DNA from: Microvirga aerilata
Lineage (GTDB): Bacteria > Pseudomonadota > Alphaproteobacteria > Rhizobiales > Beijerinckiaceae
Assembly (NCBI RefSeq): GCF_016743775.1
Contig: NZ_JAEQMY010000005.1
Span: 120,610 to 184,609 of the forward strand
Length of the DNA: 64,000 nt
Direction of reading: 5' to 3'
Shown piece by piece: positions 37,470 to 47,191 of this stretch. Within the stretch, counting starts at the first letter, position 1. Each line of letters starts with the position of its first letter. The translations under genes were made by a program, and so were the position numbers. A model generated the notes under the pieces. That model was not told where the DNA came from and did no database searches. It saw only the letters and a list, made by a program, of their open reading frames with translations.

Positions 37470-37775
37470 TCAACGGCAGCGGCGAATGGTGCGGTAAACC
37501 ACGTTGCCGTTCGGGCGGTAGACACGCTCGCGAATCGTGCGGCAGCGTTCGACACGGCCGAAGCCGCGGCCCACGCCGCAATTGCGCACAGTGCGATAGA
37601 CCACCCGTCCGTTGGGCCGCACGGTGCGGATCCGGCGGGTGACGCATTGCACGTTGTCCACGAGCGTCGGCGCTTCCAGCTGCTGAGCGCCGAAACGCGC
37701 CTGAGCCTCCTGCGGGGCCGCAAAGAAGCCTGCGCCGAGAGCAAGGGCGAAAGCGGGGAGAATGATGGCTCGCAT
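37470..37775 (-). CDS. Small secreted basic protein with internal repeat
   Basis: A 101-residue protein. It has a signal peptide (ALALGAGFFAAPQEAQA) and a highly basic mature part rich in arginine. The pattern RPNGxVVYRTxRxC occurs twice (around residues 54-66 and 87-99), each with a paired cysteine, and suggests a duplicated small fold held by disulfides. Similar short repeat proteins are common in Rhizobiales without a known role. The M at 37775 begins the signal peptide; a longer frame lacks one. Confidence 0.75.
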   Translation of the reverse strand: MRAIILPAFALALGAGFFAAPQEAQARFGAQQLEAPTLVDNVQCVTRRIRTVRPNGRVVYRTVRNCGVGRGFGRVERCRTIRERVYRPNGNVVYRTIRRCR

Positions 37776-37854
37776 GGTCCATTCCTTGTTATGAGAAGGG
37801 GCTGACGACAACGGCATGCTTATGCCATGGTTCCTGAAGCTGGAATGAACCCCT

Positions 37855-38370
37855 ATGCCGTCCCGCGTTGCGATTCGCCCCGTTCAAGCCTCCGACGGCG
37901 CCGAGCTCGTTGCCGCCAACCTGGCGAGCATCGACCTCCACGAACCCTGGGTGTCGCCCTGCCGCGACCAGGCGAGCTTCCTCGGCTACCTCATGCGCTG
38001 CGACGGCGACCGGTCCATGGGCTTCATCGCCCGCGACCGGGAGAGCGGCAGGATCGTGGGCGTGGTGAATCTCAGCGAGATCGTGCGCGGCTTCTTCCAG
38101 AGCGCCTATATGGGCTATTACGGCATGGCCGGCATGACCGGGCGCGGCCTGATGGGCGAAGCCGTGGGCCTCGTGGTCGCCCATGCCTTCGGGGAGCTCG
38201 GCCTGCACCGGGTGGAGGCCAACATCCAGCCGGGCAACGAGCCCTCGCGGGCGCTCGTCAAAAGGCTGGGCTTTCGACAGGAGGGCTACTCGCCCCGCTA
38301 CCTCAAGATCGACGGCGACTGGCGCGACCATGAGCGCTGGGCCGTGCTGTCGGAGGAATGGCGCGGCTGA
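37855..38370 (+). CDS. GNAT family N-acetyltransferase (RimJ/RimL-like)
   Basis: A 171-residue acetyltransferase. The acetyl-CoA-binding region is GLMGEAVGLVVAHAFGELGLHRVEANIQPGNEPSRALVKRLGF, with the RVEA strand and the NEPSRA helix typical of RimJ-type enzymes that modify ribosomal protein or amino acid N-termini. Substrate not predictable. It is convergent with the next acetyltransferase gene, six bases apart. Confidence 0.87.
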   Translation: MPSRVAIRPVQASDGAELVAANLASIDLHEPWVSPCRDQASFLGYLMRCDGDRSMGFIARDRESGRIVGVVNLSEIVRGFFQSAYMGYYGMAGMTGRGLMGEAVGLVVAHAFGELGLHRVEANIQPGNEPSRALVKRLGFRQEGYSPRYLKIDGDWRDHERWAVLSEEWRG

Positions 38371-38376
38371 GCCCGC

Positions 38377-38817
38377 TCAGAGAGCGCCGTCGAGCTTCTT
38401 CTGCAGGAAGAAGCGGCTGAACCCGGCCGGGTAGTCCTTGAGCTCGCCGAAAATCTCATAGCCCAAGCGCCGGTAGAGCGTGAGCGCACCGGGGTTGAGC
38501 GTATCGAGCCAGGCCGAATGGCAGCCGCGGCGCCGAGCCTCCTCCTCGGCCATAGCGACGAGCCTCGTAGCAAGTCCCATGCCCCGGAAGGCTTCGGGCA
38601 CGAAGATCAGCTCGATGGCGAGCCATCCTCCGGCCGTGCGGCCCAGGAGGCCTCCGACAGGCTCGTCCCTGTCCGGGTCACGAATGGCGATGGCGAGGTC
38701 CTGGCCCGGCGGATGATTGGCGAACAGGGTCTTGTTGAACGCCCGCACCCCTTCCAGGACAACAGCCTGGAGCTCGGGATCAGGGTCCACAAATGCGATG
38801 ACCGGCGCACCCGTCAT
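38377..38817 (-). CDS. GNAT family N-acetyltransferase
   Basis: A 146-residue acetyltransferase with the core ELIFVPEAFRGMGLATRLVAMAEEEARRRGCHSAWLDTLN (motif A, pyrophosphate loop RGMGLATR) and LYRRLGYEIFGEL (motif B). The ATG at 38817 keeps the domain complete and avoids overlap with the upstream amidohydrolase gene; a TTG 11 codons earlier would overlap it. Substrate unknown. It may be co-transcribed with that amidohydrolase. Confidence 0.82.
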   Translation of the reverse strand: MTGAPVIAFVDPDPELQAVVLEGVRAFNKTLFANHPPGQDLAIAIRDPDRDEPVGGLLGRTAGGWLAIELIFVPEAFRGMGLATRLVAMAEEEARRRGCHSAWLDTLNPGALTLYRRLGYEIFGELKDYPAGFSRFFLQKKLDGAL

Positions 38818-38839
38818 CGGGAAAACCCGTACCGGCAAA

Positions 38840-40078
38840 TCACGCGACAATCCGTTTCACGGCCTCGATCAGCACCCGCGCCGCCGCGTCCGCGTCCTCG
38901 ACCGTAATCGACTCCGCCGGGTTGTGGCTGATGCCGCCCTTGCAGCGCACGAAGAGCATGGCGGAGGGGCAAAGATTGGCCATGGCGACCGCATCGTGTC
39001 CGGCGCCGGAGGCGAGGTGAAGCGGCTCGATGCCGAGGCTTCTCACCGCGTTTTCGAGTTGCCCGATGAGACCCTTGTCCATGGGCGTGGCGGGCGAATC
39101 CATGAACGGCTCGATGGAAAGATTCACGCCGCGCCGTTGGGCGGCGGCCTGGCATTCGGTGGTGATGTCCTGCACCATGGCTTGGCGCACCGCGTCGTCG
39201 GGCGCGCGCGCATCGAGGGTGAAGTCGACCCGCGCCGGGATCACGTTGATCGCGCCCGGCTGCACCTGGGCGACGCCGACGGTCGCCACCGTGTCGGTGC
39301 GGATGGAGCCCGCGCGCTCCACGATGCCGATCATCTCGGCCACCGCCGCCAGGGCATCGCGGCGCATATGCATGGGTACCGTTCCCGCATGGCCCGCCTC
39401 GCCGATCAAGGTGGCGCGGGCGCGGGTGATGCCGTTGATGGCCGACACGATGCCGACCGCCAAATCCTCCGCTTCGAGCTGCGGGCCCTGCTCGATATGC
39501 ACCTCGAGATAGCCAAGAGTGCGGGCGGGATCGCGGGCGAGCGCCGCAGCGCCGTCGGGATCGCCGCCGAAGCGGACAAGCGCATCGCGAAGCGTGACGC
39601 CGTCCTGATCCTTCCCGTCGAGCCAAGCCGGGTTGAAGAGGCCCGCAAGGGCATGGGAGGTGGACAGATTGGTGGGGAAGCGCACGTTCTCCTCGTCCCC
39701 GAAGGCCACGACCTCGATGGGGCAGGCCGGCGCGATCCCCTGCCGGCGCAGGGCTTCGATTGCGACGATGCCGAGCACCACGCCGAGATTGCCGTCGTAG
39801 CGGCCCGCATCCACCACGGAATCGATATGGGAGCCGATGATGAGGGCAGGGGCGTCGGGATCGCTGCCTTCGATGCGGCCGATCACGGAGCCGAGGGCAT
39901 CGATATGGGCGTTCAGGCCCGCCTCCTGCATCAGCCCCAAGGTGGCTTCCGCCGCCCTGCGGTGCGCATCGGAGAGATAAAGGCGCGTGAGGCGGCCGGG
40001 CTCGTCGCTGTGTTGGGCAAGCTCCTCGATCATCGCCATCACGCGGCGGCCGAGGGTGAGATTTGTCGGGTCTGTCAT
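38840..40078 (-). CDS. Zn-dependent amidohydrolase, allantoate/N-carbamoyl-amino acid type (M20 superfamily)
   Basis: A 412-residue enzyme of the AllC/hydantoinase-carbamoylase group. Metal ligands are seen in IGSHIDSVVDAGRYDGNLGV, VVAFGDEENVRFP and YLEVHIEQGPQLE; the HAGTVPMHMRRDAL segment forms the dimer-domain contact. The substrate could be allantoate, ureidoglycolate or an N-carbamoyl-L-amino acid. No hydantoinase or purine catabolism genes lie nearby. The ATG at 40078 is preferred to a longer unconserved leader. Confidence 0.88.
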   Translation of the reverse strand: MTDPTNLTLGRRVMAMIEELAQHSDEPGRLTRLYLSDAHRRAAEATLGLMQEAGLNAHIDALGSVIGRIEGSDPDAPALIIGSHIDSVVDAGRYDGNLGVVLGIVAIEALRRQGIAPACPIEVVAFGDEENVRFPTNLSTSHALAGLFNPAWLDGKDQDGVTLRDALVRFGGDPDGAAALARDPARTLGYLEVHIEQGPQLEAEDLAVGIVSAINGITRARATLIGEAGHAGTVPMHMRRDALAAVAEMIGIVERAGSIRTDTVATVGVAQVQPGAINVIPARVDFTLDARAPDDAVRQAMVQDITTECQAAAQRRGVNLSIEPFMDSPATPMDKGLIGQLENAVRSLGIEPLHLASGAGHDAVAMANLCPSAMLFVRCKGGISHNPAESITVEDADAAARVLIEAVKRIVA

Positions 40079-40119
40079 GGGCGCGAGAGTTTCAGGAACC
40101 GGGCCGCTTCGCAAGGGGA

Positions 40120-40345
40120 GAGCGGGCTAGTTCTCAAAAGCTTTCGCCGTTGGAGCTACCCGAAACCTCATCCTGCGAAGGTCGCGCCGCGAGGATTTCG
40201 AAGGAGAACCCGGTGCTCTCTGAGACATCCTCCGTCATCACCGGCCTTGTGCCGGTGATCCCGATCGGACATGCGCGCCGCTTCATGGAATCGAGATGGC
40301 CGTCCCCGGATCATGTCCGAGAACGGCCATGACGTGCGGAGGCTG
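40120..40345. repeat. Dispersed repeat-like sequences before the amidohydrolase promoter
   Basis: The 292-base gap contains CCTCATCCTGCGAAGG with a partner GGATTTCGAAGG, and GTCATCACCGGCCTTGTGCCGGTGAT next to a GGATCATGTCCGAG remnant. Both resemble alphaproteobacterial palindromic repeats rather than gene-specific sites. No gene was found here. Confidence 0.5.
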
Positions 40346-40370
40346 TCCGCAACGCGTAGAAGCAGAAGAT

Positions 40371-41435
<1,065 letters not shown>

Positions 41436-41481
41436 TTACAGGTCAGGTCTCTATCGTATTGGCAATGCAGCAGGATAAAGG

Positions 41482-41796
41482 TCACTCGCCGGTCGGCGCG
41501 AGGGTGACCTCCAGGCCGTCGAGTTCGGGGCTCCAGAGGATCTGGCAGGACAGGCGGGAATTCGGCTTGGTCACCACGGTGTCGAGCTGATCCTCTTCCT
41601 CGTCGGTGGCCGGATAGAGCTTGTCCACCCACCCCTCGGAGACGAAGACGTGGCAGGTGGCGCATTCGCAGGCTCCGCCGCACAGGCCCTCGATGGGCAG
41701 GCCCCAATCCCTGATGATCTCCATGACCCGCCAGCCCTCGACGGCTTCGAGAGTGTGGCGCTGGCCGGTCCGGTCGGTCACATGGATGACGCCCAT
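41482..41796 (-). CDS. 2Fe-2S ferredoxin, adrenodoxin-type
   Basis: A 104-residue electron carrier. Cluster ligands are Cys39, Cys45, Cys48 and Cys84, giving the C-x5-C-x2-C spacing of adrenodoxin-like proteins; Cys43 is an extra cysteine in the loop. The GxCxxACECATCH segment and a late RLSCQI motif match the family. Its reductase is encoded immediately downstream. Target enzyme unknown (cytochrome P450 or oxygenase are typical). Confidence 0.93.
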   Translation of the reverse strand: MGVIHVTDRTGQRHTLEAVEGWRVMEIIRDWGLPIEGLCGGACECATCHVFVSEGWVDKLYPATDEEEDQLDTVVTKPNSRLSCQILWSPELDGLEVTLAPTGE

Positions 41797-41934
41797 GAAG
41801 CGGGAATTCCTTTGGGTAATTCGGGAAGATGGCGCGGCAGGCGCGCCCTGGGCTGCATATCGTCCTTTGAGCCCGTTCCGTCAACGGTTTAGCGTTGCCT
41901 TTATGGCCCGGGCCGGGGCGTCATGGTGGCGCTC

Positions 41935-42644
<710 letters not shown>

Positions 42645-42648
<4 letters not shown>

Positions 42649-43421
42649 GCGGAGCTCACCCCTGTCGGTGGCTCAAGGGCGTGCTCGTCCCCCAGATAGG
42701 CGCACCTGACCTGCTCGTTCTGGCGAATCTCGTCCGGGGTCCCGGCGGCGATGATCTGGCCGCGCAGGAGAACGAGCACCCGGGCCGCGTGGCCGAAGAC
42801 CACATCCATGTCATGCTCGGTAAAGAGAACGCCGATCCCTTGCGAGGCTGCGATGGAGGCGGTCAGGTCCATCAGCGCCGCCCGTTCGCGGGGCGCCATG
42901 CCGGCGGTGGGCTCGTCCATGAGGAGGAGCTTGGGCTGACCCGCCAGGGCGATGGCCAGTTCCACCCGTTTCACGTCGCCATAGGCGAGCGACGAGCAGG
43001 GAGCGTCCGCGGCCTCCGCCATGCCGACCTGGGAGAGGAGCTCCAGGGCCTTGTCCCGGTGGCGCTCCCGGGCCGGGGTCCAGAGCCCGTTGCTGTTCCG
43101 GTGGCAGCTGATCAGCGCCATCTGGACGTTTTCGGCAGCGCTCATGGAGAGAAATGTCTGCGCCACCTGGAAGGTGCGGCCCACGCCCCGGCGGAAGCGC
43201 TTCTGCGGCGAGGCGGCGGTGATATCCTGCCCGTCCAGCAGAACACGGCCCTGATCCGGGCGGAGCTGGCCGCCGACCATGTTGAACACGGTGGACTTGC
43301 CGGCGCCGTTGGGACCGATGATGGCGAGCATCTCGCCGCGCTCCACCGTGAACGCCACGTCGCGGGCCGCCACCACGCCGCCGAACGATTTGTGCAGGCC
43401 CTGGACGGACAGAAGCGTCAT
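42645..43421 (-). CDS. livG: Branched-chain amino acid ABC transporter, ATP-binding protein LivG-like
   Basis: A 258-residue ATPase. Walker A GPNGAGKST, GRTFQVAQTFLSMSAAENVQMAL (Q-loop area), a degenerate signature SSLAYGDVKRVELAIALAG, Walker B LLLMDEPTAGM and TEHDMDVVFGHA are typical of LivG. The ATG at 43421 overlaps the permease stop (ATGA); the longer frame is antisense noise to that gene. Confidence 0.9.
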
Positions 43422-45265
43422 GCCCGCTCCTCCCGCCAGTAGCGAATTGTGCCGACGAGGCCTCGCGGAAAAATCAGCACCATGGCGATGATGCTCAGGC
43501 CGAGCAGCAGCCGCCAGAACGGCGTGAGCGGCATGATCAGATCCCGCAGGAAGTGCAGCACGCCCGCGCCCACGAGCGGGCCCGTCACGGTCTGGATGCC
43601 GCCGAGGAGCAGCATGGTGAGGGCATCCACGGAGGTGGAGATGCCGAGCAGGCTCGGGTCGACGGAGCCGCGGGAGAAGGCGTAGATGCCGCCCGCGAGC
43701 CCCGCGGCGGCGCCCGAGATCACGAAAGCGAGCCAGCGGTGCTGGCGCACTTTCAACCCGATGGCCTCGGCGCGGGCTTCCGAGTCGCGGGCTGCGCGCA
43801 ATGCATAGCCGAAGGGCGCGTCGATGATGCGCCGGAGAAGGAAGACCGCCACCACCGTCACCGCGAGCGTCAGGAGGTAGTAGGGCACAGGTCCGCTCGC
43901 CCAGCCTGACGGCCAGACGCCGACGATGCCGTTGTCGCCGCCTGTCACCTCCACCCACTGGAAGGCGACCGCATAGAGGATCTGCGCGGCGGCGAGCGTC
44001 ATCATGGCCAGATAGATGCCCGACAGGCGCACCACGAAGGCGCCGATCAGCGCCGCGCCCAAAGCGGCGAGACACAACCCGAGAGGCAGGGCCGCCTCCA
44101 TGGACGCGCCGTACCATTTGACCGCCAGCGCAGCGCCGTAGGCGCCAAGGCCGAAGAAGGCCGCATGCCCGAAGCTCACGAGGCCGCCGACGCCGATGAG
44201 AAGCTGCAGGCTGAAGGCGAAGAGCGCGAAGATCAGGATCTCGGTTGCCACCTTCAGGAGGTAGGCATCGCCCACCAGGGGCAGGCAGGCGAGCGCTGCG
44301 ATCGCGATCCATGCGGCGAGCGTGCCACGGGGCATGCGCTTGTGGCTTGCAATGCCCACCGCATGGGTTCCGCCGATCACCTCGGCACGCCCGAAGAAGC
44401 CGTAGGGCCGGACCGCCAGCACCACGGCCATGAGCAGGAACACCACGACGAGGGTGCTTTTGGGAAAGATCAGGATGCCGAAGGCCTGCAGCTGCCCGAT
44501 GATGAGGGCCGCAAGAAACGCCCCCGGCACGCTGCCCATGCCGCCCACCACCGTGACCACGAAGGCCTCCGCGATGATCGACAGGTCCATGCCGGTGTTG
44601 GCGGACACGCGCGGGATCTGGAGCGCGCCGCCGAGGCCTGCGAGAAAAGCGCCGAGAAACAGCGTGCCGGTAAACAGCATCGCCTGGTTGACGCCAAGCG
44701 ACGCCACCATGTCGCGATCCTGCGTTGCCGCGCGCACGAGAACGCCGAAGCGCGTCTTGCGCAGGAGCAGCCAGACCAGCCCCAGAACCACGGGGCCTGC
44801 GGCGATCAGAACGAGCTCATAGGACGGGAAGCGCCGGCCGAGGATCTCGACGGGCGCGCGCAAACCCGGCGCGCGGGGCCCCAGGATGTCCTGCGGACCG
44901 AAGACCTGCACCACCAGATCCTGCACCACGAGCACGACCCCGAAGGTGGCGAGCAGCTGGAAGAGTTCCGGCGCGCCGTAGATGCGGCGCAGCAGCAGAA
45001 CCTCGATGAGGACGCCGATGAGCCCGACGATGAGAGCCGAGGCCAGAATGCCGGCCCAGAATGTCGCTGGCCCAAAGGAGAGTTCGAGCAGGCGCGGCAC
45101 CAGGGTCGCGGCCGTGTAGGCGCCGATCATGTAGAGCGAGCCGTGCGCGAAGTTCACGATCCTGGTGACGCCGAAGACAATGGTCAGGCCGCAAGCGGTG
45201 ATGAAGAGCGAGGAGGCGCTGGACAGGCCGCTGAGCGCCTGAACGGCCAGGAAGGCGGGGTCCAT
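43418..45265 (-). CDS. Fused LivH-LivM branched-chain amino acid permease
   Basis: A 615-residue protein combining both permeases that are usually separate. Residues 1-290 match LivH (GLTIVFGVTRIVNFAHGSLYMIGAYTA; EAFVVTVVGGMGSVPGAFLAALIIG). Residues 315-615 match LivM (LLIGVGGLVSFGHAAFFGLGAYGAALAV; ALRAARDSEARAEAIGLKVRQHRWLAFVISGAAAGLAGGIYAF). Each half keeps its own ATPase-contacting loop and about eight to ten helices. A short charged linker (FFGRAEVIGGTHAVGIASHKRMPRG) joins them. Expected to form the complete membrane channel as a pseudo-dimer. ATGA-coupled to livG. Confidence 0.9.
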   Translation of the reverse strand: MDPAFLAVQALSGLSSASSLFITACGLTIVFGVTRIVNFAHGSLYMIGAYTAATLVPRLLELSFGPATFWAGILASALIVGLIGVLIEVLLLRRIYGAPELFQLLATFGVVLVVQDLVVQVFGPQDILGPRAPGLRAPVEILGRRFPSYELVLIAAGPVVLGLVWLLLRKTRFGVLVRAATQDRDMVASLGVNQAMLFTGTLFLGAFLAGLGGALQIPRVSANTGMDLSIIAEAFVVTVVGGMGSVPGAFLAALIIGQLQAFGILIFPKSTLVVVFLLMAVVLAVRPYGFFGRAEVIGGTHAVGIASHKRMPRGTLAAWIAIAALACLPLVGDAYLLKVATEILIFALFAFSLQLLIGVGGLVSFGHAAFFGLGAYGAALAVKWYGASMEAALPLGLCLAALGAALIGAFVVRLSGIYLAMMTLAAAQILYAVAFQWVEVTGGDNGIVGVWPSGWASGPVPYYLLTLAVTVVAVFLLRRIIDAPFGYALRAARDSEARAEAIGLKVRQHRWLAFVISGAAAGLAGGIYAFSRGSVDPSLLGISTSVDALTMLLLGGIQTVTGPLVGAGVLHFLRDLIMPLTPFWRLLLGLSIIAMVLIFPRGLVGTIRYWREERA

Positions 45266-45268
45266 TCC

Positions 45269-45697
45269 TTACCCTCCCCTTGAGGGGGAGGGTCGGCCAT
45301 CAGGCCGGGGTGGGGTGGGAAGCGCAAGCGCCTCCGATTGGGGCGAGCCATACAGAGCCGCGTAAATGGTGTCGAGAACGCCGTTCATGTTCTCGGTCAA
45401 CTCGGCGTTCCAGAAGCGGACCACGCGGTAGCCTTCGCTTTCGAGCCATCGGGTTCGATGTTCATCTTTGATGGCGATATCATCTTGCGAATGATGACCG
45501 CCGTCGAGTTCGATGATAAGGCGGGCCTTCAGGCAAGCGAAGTCGGCCACATAGGGACCAATCGGCACCTGTCGCCGGAAGTGACTGCCGTAGACAGGAA
45601 TGTTCTTCAGCGCGCGCCAGAGAACCTGCTCCGGCCCGGTGTCATTCGAGCGGAGCTGCTTTGCTCTTTCGCGTCTGAAGCGGCTGATATTCGACAT
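45269..45697 (-). CDS. DUF559 domain protein, PD-(D/E)XK nuclease-like
   Basis: A 142-residue protein inside the liv operon. The motif GPEQVLWRALKN near residue 21, an aspartate at 52 (YVADFACL), the pair Glu63-x-Asp65 (IIELDGGHH) and a basic YRVVRFWNAEL strand match DUF559/Vsr-like endonuclease folds, with Asp52, Glu63 and Asp65 as possible metal ligands. The last ~15 residues, TPPRPDGRPSPSRGG, and the TAA stop are encoded by a REP-like repeat, and a near-identical inverted copy lies just upstream of the start. It separates livK from livHM and looks like an inserted unit. Confidence 0.82.
   Translation of the reverse strand: MSNISRFRRERAKQLRSNDTGPEQVLWRALKNIPVYGSHFRRQVPIGPYVADFACLKARLIIELDGGHHSQDDIAIKDEHRTRWLESEGYRVVRFWNAELTENMNGVLDTIYAALYGSPQSEALALPTPPRPDGRPSPSRGG
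45271..45319. repeat. Left inverted repeat flanking the DUF559 gene
   Basis: A ~49-bp element beginning ACCCTCCCCTTGAGGGGGAG, itself containing a CCCTCCCC/GGGGAGGG-type palindrome. It overlaps the 3' end of the DUF559 gene. Its reverse complement is at 45718-45767; the two differ by only a few bases in the middle. Confidence 0.88.
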
Positions 45698-45717
45698 GCC
45701 TGGTTTTCTGTTGTGGT

Positions 45718-45767
45718 ACCACCCCACCCCGACCTGCGGTCGACCCTCCCCCTCAAGGGGAGGGTGA
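45718..45767. repeat. Right inverted repeat flanking the DUF559 gene
   Basis: The reverse complement reads ACCCTCCCCTTGAGGGGGAG followed by GTCGACCGCAGGTCGGGGTG, nearly identical to the left copy. It ends 9 bases before the livK stop codon. Confidence 0.88.
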
Positions 45768-45775
45768 GGGCGCGT

Positions 45776-46993
45776 CTAATCCTTCCGAACCGCTTTGACC
45801 TCGGCCTCGGTGGGCATGAACGAGGCGCCGTCCTTGTAGGTCCAATCCGTCATGCCGCCGGAAGCGCCCTTGAGCACCAGCTTGCCGACCCAGGCGCCCA
45901 TGGTGGACTGGTTGTCGAGACCGCGCATGGTGACGGGGCCGGCGACGGTGTCGAACTTCGCGTCCTCAAGCGCCTTGATGAGAGCCTCGGACTCGACCGA
46001 GCCCGCGCGCTCGATGGTGTCGCGGATCATGGTGACGACCATGTAGCCGAGGAGCGAGCCCAGGCGCGGGGTGTCGTTGTACTTCGCCCGGTAGGCGTCC
46101 ACGAAGGCCTTGTGCTTGGGCTCCGTGATCTCGTCCCAAGGGTAGCCGGTCACGGTCCAGCCCTCGGGCACCTCGTCCTTGAGGGGCAGGAGCCATTCGG
46201 GCTCGCCGGTGAGGAGCGAAAGCACCGTGGCGTCCTCGAAGAGGCCGCGGGTGTTGCCCTCGCGCACGAACTGGGTGAGGTCGGGGCCGAAGAGCACGTT
46301 GAAGATGCCGTCGGGCTTGGCCTGCTCGATGGCGGACGCCGTGGCGCCCGCCTCGATCTTGCCCAGCGCCGGGTACTGCTCGGCGACGATCTGGGCTCCC
46401 GGAACCCGCTCCTGGATCAGGCGCTTGAACACGGCGGCCGCCGACTGGCCGTATTCGTAGTTCGGCGCGACGATGGCCCAGCGCTTGGCGCCGGAGGCCT
46501 TCGCCTGGTCCACCAGCATGCCCACCTGCATGAAGTTGTTGGGCCGGATGCGGTAGGTGTAGCGGTTGCCCTGCGCCATGGTGACGGCGTCCGTCAGGGG
46601 CTCGGCCGCGATGTAGACGATCTTCTTCTGGTTGGCGTAGTCCGCCATGGCCACGCCCACATTCGACAGGAACGAGCCGAAGAGCAGGGAGACGCCCTCG
46701 CGGGTCACGAGCTCGTCGGCCACGCGGGTAGCGCTGCCCGTGGTGGCACCGTCGTCGCGGGAGACGATCTCGAGCTTGCGGCCGAGCACGCCGCCCTTGG
46801 CGTTGATTTCCTCGACGGCCAGTTGCCACCCGTTGCGGTAGGGCACGGTGAAGGCCGCCCATTGCGCATAGGAGTTCAGCTCGCCGAGCTTGATCGGAGG
46901 CTGCTGCGCCTGGGCCGCCGGTGCTCCAAGGGGGGCTCCAAGCGCGAGCGCCGCTCCAAGAGCCAGCCAGCGGATCGTCGATGTCTTCGCCAT
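45776..46993 (-). CDS. ABC transporter substrate-binding protein (branched-chain amino acid type)
   Basis: A 405-residue periplasmic protein. The signal peptide ends PAAQA before QQPPIK. The mature part follows the LivK/AmiC-like pattern: KLGELNSYAQ, GWQLAVEEINAKGGVLGRKLEIVSRDDG, LLFGSFLSNVGVAMADYANQ, a hinge region with SIAEQAKPDGIFNVLFGP and a C-terminal GAGSVESEALIKALED. It is the first gene of the liv-type operon and binds the imported amino acid or amide. Divergent from the amidase gene, which may hydrolyse an amide imported here (inference). Confidence 0.9.
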   Translation of the reverse strand: MAKTSTIRWLALGAALALGAPLGAPAAQAQQPPIKLGELNSYAQWAAFTVPYRNGWQLAVEEINAKGGVLGRKLEIVSRDDGATTGSATRVADELVTREGVSLLFGSFLSNVGVAMADYANQKKIVYIAAEPLTDAVTMAQGNRYTYRIRPNNFMQVGMLVDQAKASGAKRWAIVAPNYEYGQSAAAVFKRLIQERVPGAQIVAEQYPALGKIEAGATASAIEQAKPDGIFNVLFGPDLTQFVREGNTRGLFEDATVLSLLTGEPEWLLPLKDEVPEGWTVTGYPWDEITEPKHKAFVDAYRAKYNDTPRLGSLLGYMVVTMIRDTIERAGSVESEALIKALEDAKFDTVAGPVTMRGLDNQSTMGAWVGKLVLKGASGGMTDWTYKDGASFMPTEAEVKAVRKD

Positions 46994-47149
46994 TGCGCGT
47001 TCCTTAGCCTGAGAACCTGCGAGGATGTAGGGCCTACGGGGGCGGGAAGAAAGGCCAAACTGTCAAGGTTCGCCATTTCCTGCCTTGCTCCCGATGCTCA
47101 TCTTCTCCACTGGCGCGTCGTTGATCGCGGGCCCTGAGGGCCGCGTCAG

Positions 47150-47184
47150 CGAAAACCGGGTCCACTTTTCCGCACGATGCGCTA
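47150..47184. repeat. Family D-related repeat before the amidase
   Basis: GAAAACCGGGTCCACTTTTCCGCACGATGCGCT shares the CACTTTT core and the CGATGC end with the elements at 11265 and 55878. It supplies part of the leader of the amidase gene, including the AGGAGAG ribosome site that follows it. Confidence 0.6.
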
Positions 47185-47191
47185 GGAGAGA

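Noticed and set aside
40079..40370. A short gene between the amidohydrolase and ferredoxin reductase genes
   Set aside because: Only palindromic repeat remnants; the short frame here has no ribosome site or pattern.
45269..45767. A complete insertion sequence
   Set aside because: No DDE or tyrosine transposase and no obvious target duplication; only a nuclease-like gene and inverted repeats.
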